From CAVVFX01 sp963747535 (lineage in GTDB: Bacteria; Acidobacteriota; Terriglobia; Bryobacterales; Bryobacteraceae), in the NCBI GenBank assembly GCA_963747535.1, contig CAVVFX010000025.1, positions 186,001 to 250,000 of the forward strand: 64,000 nt of DNA. Direction: 5' to 3'. The notes below the pieces were generated by a model. The model saw only the letters and a program-made list of their open reading frames with translations, was not told the DNA's origin and searched no databases. A program made the position numbers and the translations under genes. Below, piece by piece: positions 62,917 to 64,000 of the stretch (position 1 is its first letter; every line of letters starts with the position of its first letter).

Positions 62917-63584
62917 TCGCAGCCATCGAAATCCTGCTGGAACACGACACCGCCGGCGATCCCATCACGGGCATTCGATGGACTCACAAGACGCCTGCCG
63001 GAATCGCCGAACTGCTGCAGCAACTCGATATCGAGATCTCAGCCAATACCGTGGCGCGACTGCTTCACGATATGGATTTTTCCCTCCGCGTGAATCGCAA
63101 AGCCATTGCCACCGACTCCAGCCCGGATCGCGACAAACAGTTCCGTTATATCTCGTCATTACGCACTCGCTTTGAACGCCAGGGGATTCCCATCATCAGC
63201 GTCGATACCAAAAAACGAGAACTCGTCGGAAACTTCAAGAACAATGGCGTGAAGTGGGATCGCATGCCCGTGCGCGTCAATGATCACGACTTCCGTTCCG
63301 ATGCCATCGGCGTCGCAATCCCTTACGGTATCTATGACCTGCTCGCCAACCGAGGCTCGGTCTTCATCGGCGTCTCACATGACACGGCAGCCTTTGCCGC
63401 CCACTCCATCGCCGGTTGGTGGAAGCGCGACGGCGCTAATCGCTACCATCGCTGCCGGCAGTTGCTCATCCTAGCCGACACCGGCGGCAGCAACAGTTGC
63501 CGTACCCGCGCCTGGAAAACCGAACTTCAAAGCCAAATCTGCAACAGCTTTGGGCTCACAGTAACCGTTGCTCATTACCCGTAA
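62904..63584 (+). CDS. ISAzo13-like transposase, second frame, 3'-truncated
   Basis: The -1 frame encodes the catalytic part: GIRWTHKTPAGIAELLQQLD, VARLLHDMDFSLRVNRKAIA, PDRDKQFRYI, PIISVDTKKRELVGNFKNNG, VRVNDHDF, AIPYGIYDLLANRGSVFIGV and LILADTGGSNSCRTRAWKTE. Acidic residues at SVDTKK and ILADTGGSN fit a DDE enzyme. It ends in TVTVAHYP then TAA, where relatives continue with PGTSKWNKIEH and about 80 more residues. The stop codon spans the junction with an IS66-like end at 63581, so the gene was cut by that insertion and is inactive. Confidence 0.78.
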   Translation, partial: TPEVIAAIEILLEHDTAGDPITGIRWTHKTPAGIAELLQQLDIEISANTVARLLHDMDFSLRVNRKAIATDSSPDRDKQFRYISSLRTRFERQGIPIISVDTKKRELVGNFKNNGVKWDRMPVRVNDHDFRSDAIGVAIPYGIYDLLANRGSVFIGVSHDTAAFAAHSIAGWWKRDGANRYHRCRQLLILADTGGSNSCRTRAWKTELQSQICNSFGLTVTVAHYP

Positions 63585-64000
63585 CAGTTCACGTGGTTAG
63601 GGCCGGCATGGGAGCAGGGAAGCTACAGCAGTCTGACGACGATGGCAGCGTACGGCCTCAGTGAGGTAGCCCAATACGTGACGACGCTGCCTCTTGCAAG
63701 TCTGCACGACGGTGAGTAAACGGGCAGTGGCGATTTCCCCGTTGCGGCTGCGGTTGCCGAAACTGATCTTGCGCCACTGCACAGCCGTACGCAGGACCTG
63801 TTCCGCTGCATTGTTGGTCGGCTCCACGCCCTCCTCTTCCAGAAATGTGAACAGCCGTTCGAAGTGAAGCAACAGCGCGATTGCCATGTTGCGAACCTCG
63901 CGGTCGGTGTCCTCAAGATGTGCCACCGCCAAGGCGAGCAGCTTTTTCTGCAGGGGGATCGACTTTAAATAGAGTTGTTGTCGGTCAAGAGGCTGCGGGT
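63581..64000. mobile_element. IS66-family element, one end, continues past the window
   Basis: The end sequence GTAACAGTTCACGTGG begins at 63581, exactly where the ISAzo13 coding sequence breaks. GTAA-initial ends are typical of IS66. The eight bases before it (CATTACCC, 63573-63580) are the predicted target duplication. Confidence 0.65.
63597..64000 (-). CDS. tnpC: IS66-family transposase TnpC, C-terminal part
   Basis: The frame enters from the right edge and ends at 63597. The visible ~133 residues include IPLQKKLLALAVAHLED, LFTFLEEEGVEPTNNAAEQV with the last catalytic Glu region (EPTNNAAE), LRTAVQWRKISFGNRSRNGE and a C-terminal ATARLLTVVQTCKRQRRHVL. These are standard signatures of the IS66 DDE transposase. 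The N-terminal two thirds and the accessory genes lie outside the window. Confidence 0.85.
   Translation of the reverse strand, partial: PQPLDRQQLYLKSIPLQKKLLALAVAHLEDTDREVRNMAIALLLHFERLFTFLEEEGVEPTNNAAEQVLRTAVQWRKISFGNRSRNGEIATARLLTVVQTCKRQRRHVLGYLTEAVRCHRRQTAVASLLPCRP

Overview
The window looks like a soil-type Acidobacteriota chromosome, most likely of the Solibacter/Bryobacter kind. Supporting signs are many secreted or Tat-exported proteins of unknown role, an Oar-like TonB-dependent receptor with an N-terminal carboxypeptidase-regulatory-like domain, TIGR03437-type domains, quinoprotein and cytochrome c genes with glycine-rich inserts, a PEP-CTERM protein, and small palindromic intergenic repeats. 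This is inferred from gene content; there is no rRNA gene or other phylogenetic marker.

Layout. 1-5 kb: a partial membrane-anchored protein, a lone CheY-like receiver, an aldose-epimerase-like secreted protein, a secreted beta-propeller and a small secreted protein. 5-6.9 kb: a minus-strand operon marR - SRPBCC - SnoaL-like (frameshifted) - DUF1398, with a near-consensus promoter and a candidate operator. 7.3-13.4 kb: triheme cytochrome c plus PQQ dehydrogenase, a Tat-exported amidohydrolase, and a cytochrome c/PQQ beta-propeller fusion. 13.6-15.4 kb: a coupled 2-hydroxyacid dehydrogenase / HpcH-HpaI aldolase pair. 15.7-17.4 kb: a sterol desaturase-like enzyme coupled to a PEP-CTERM protein. 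18.0-30.1 kb: a tightly packed five-gene operon of large uncharacterised proteins, one carrying a DUF6603-like region; this is the best candidate for an undescribed system. 30.6-36.6 kb: a TonB receptor with a large Tat-exported glycosidase-like protein. 37-41 kb: a tyrosinase with a small membrane protein, and another Tat-exported protein.

41.3-47.2 kb: MgtC plus a damaged or rearranged non-homologous end-joining module. Ku is truncated and fused to DUF3175, the LigD ligase contains an in-frame amber codon, and the LigD polymerase is a separate gene. A type IB topoisomerase and a small basic DUF6496 protein follow. 47.7-55 kb: a beta-hydroxyacid dehydrogenase, an acetylxylan-esterase/DUF1080 fusion and a TIGR03437/GH3 fusion. 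55-59.5 kb: an acyl-CoA ligase pseudogene and a foreign-looking GH54 arabinofuranosidase gene broken by about nine frameshifts. 59.9-64 kb: a secreted regulatory-domain protein, then an ISAzo13-like transposase with a probable -1 frameshift, interrupted by an IS66-family element that runs off the right edge.

Themes. Much of the window fits secreted carbohydrate use (TonB receptor, esterase, GH3, GH54, DUF1080) and periplasmic quinoprotein oxidation. Accessory tracts show decay: pseudogenes, tRNA 3'-end remnants at 41.2 and 59.7 kb, IS elements and several families of dispersed intergenic repeats. No complete RNA gene and no CRISPR array was seen.
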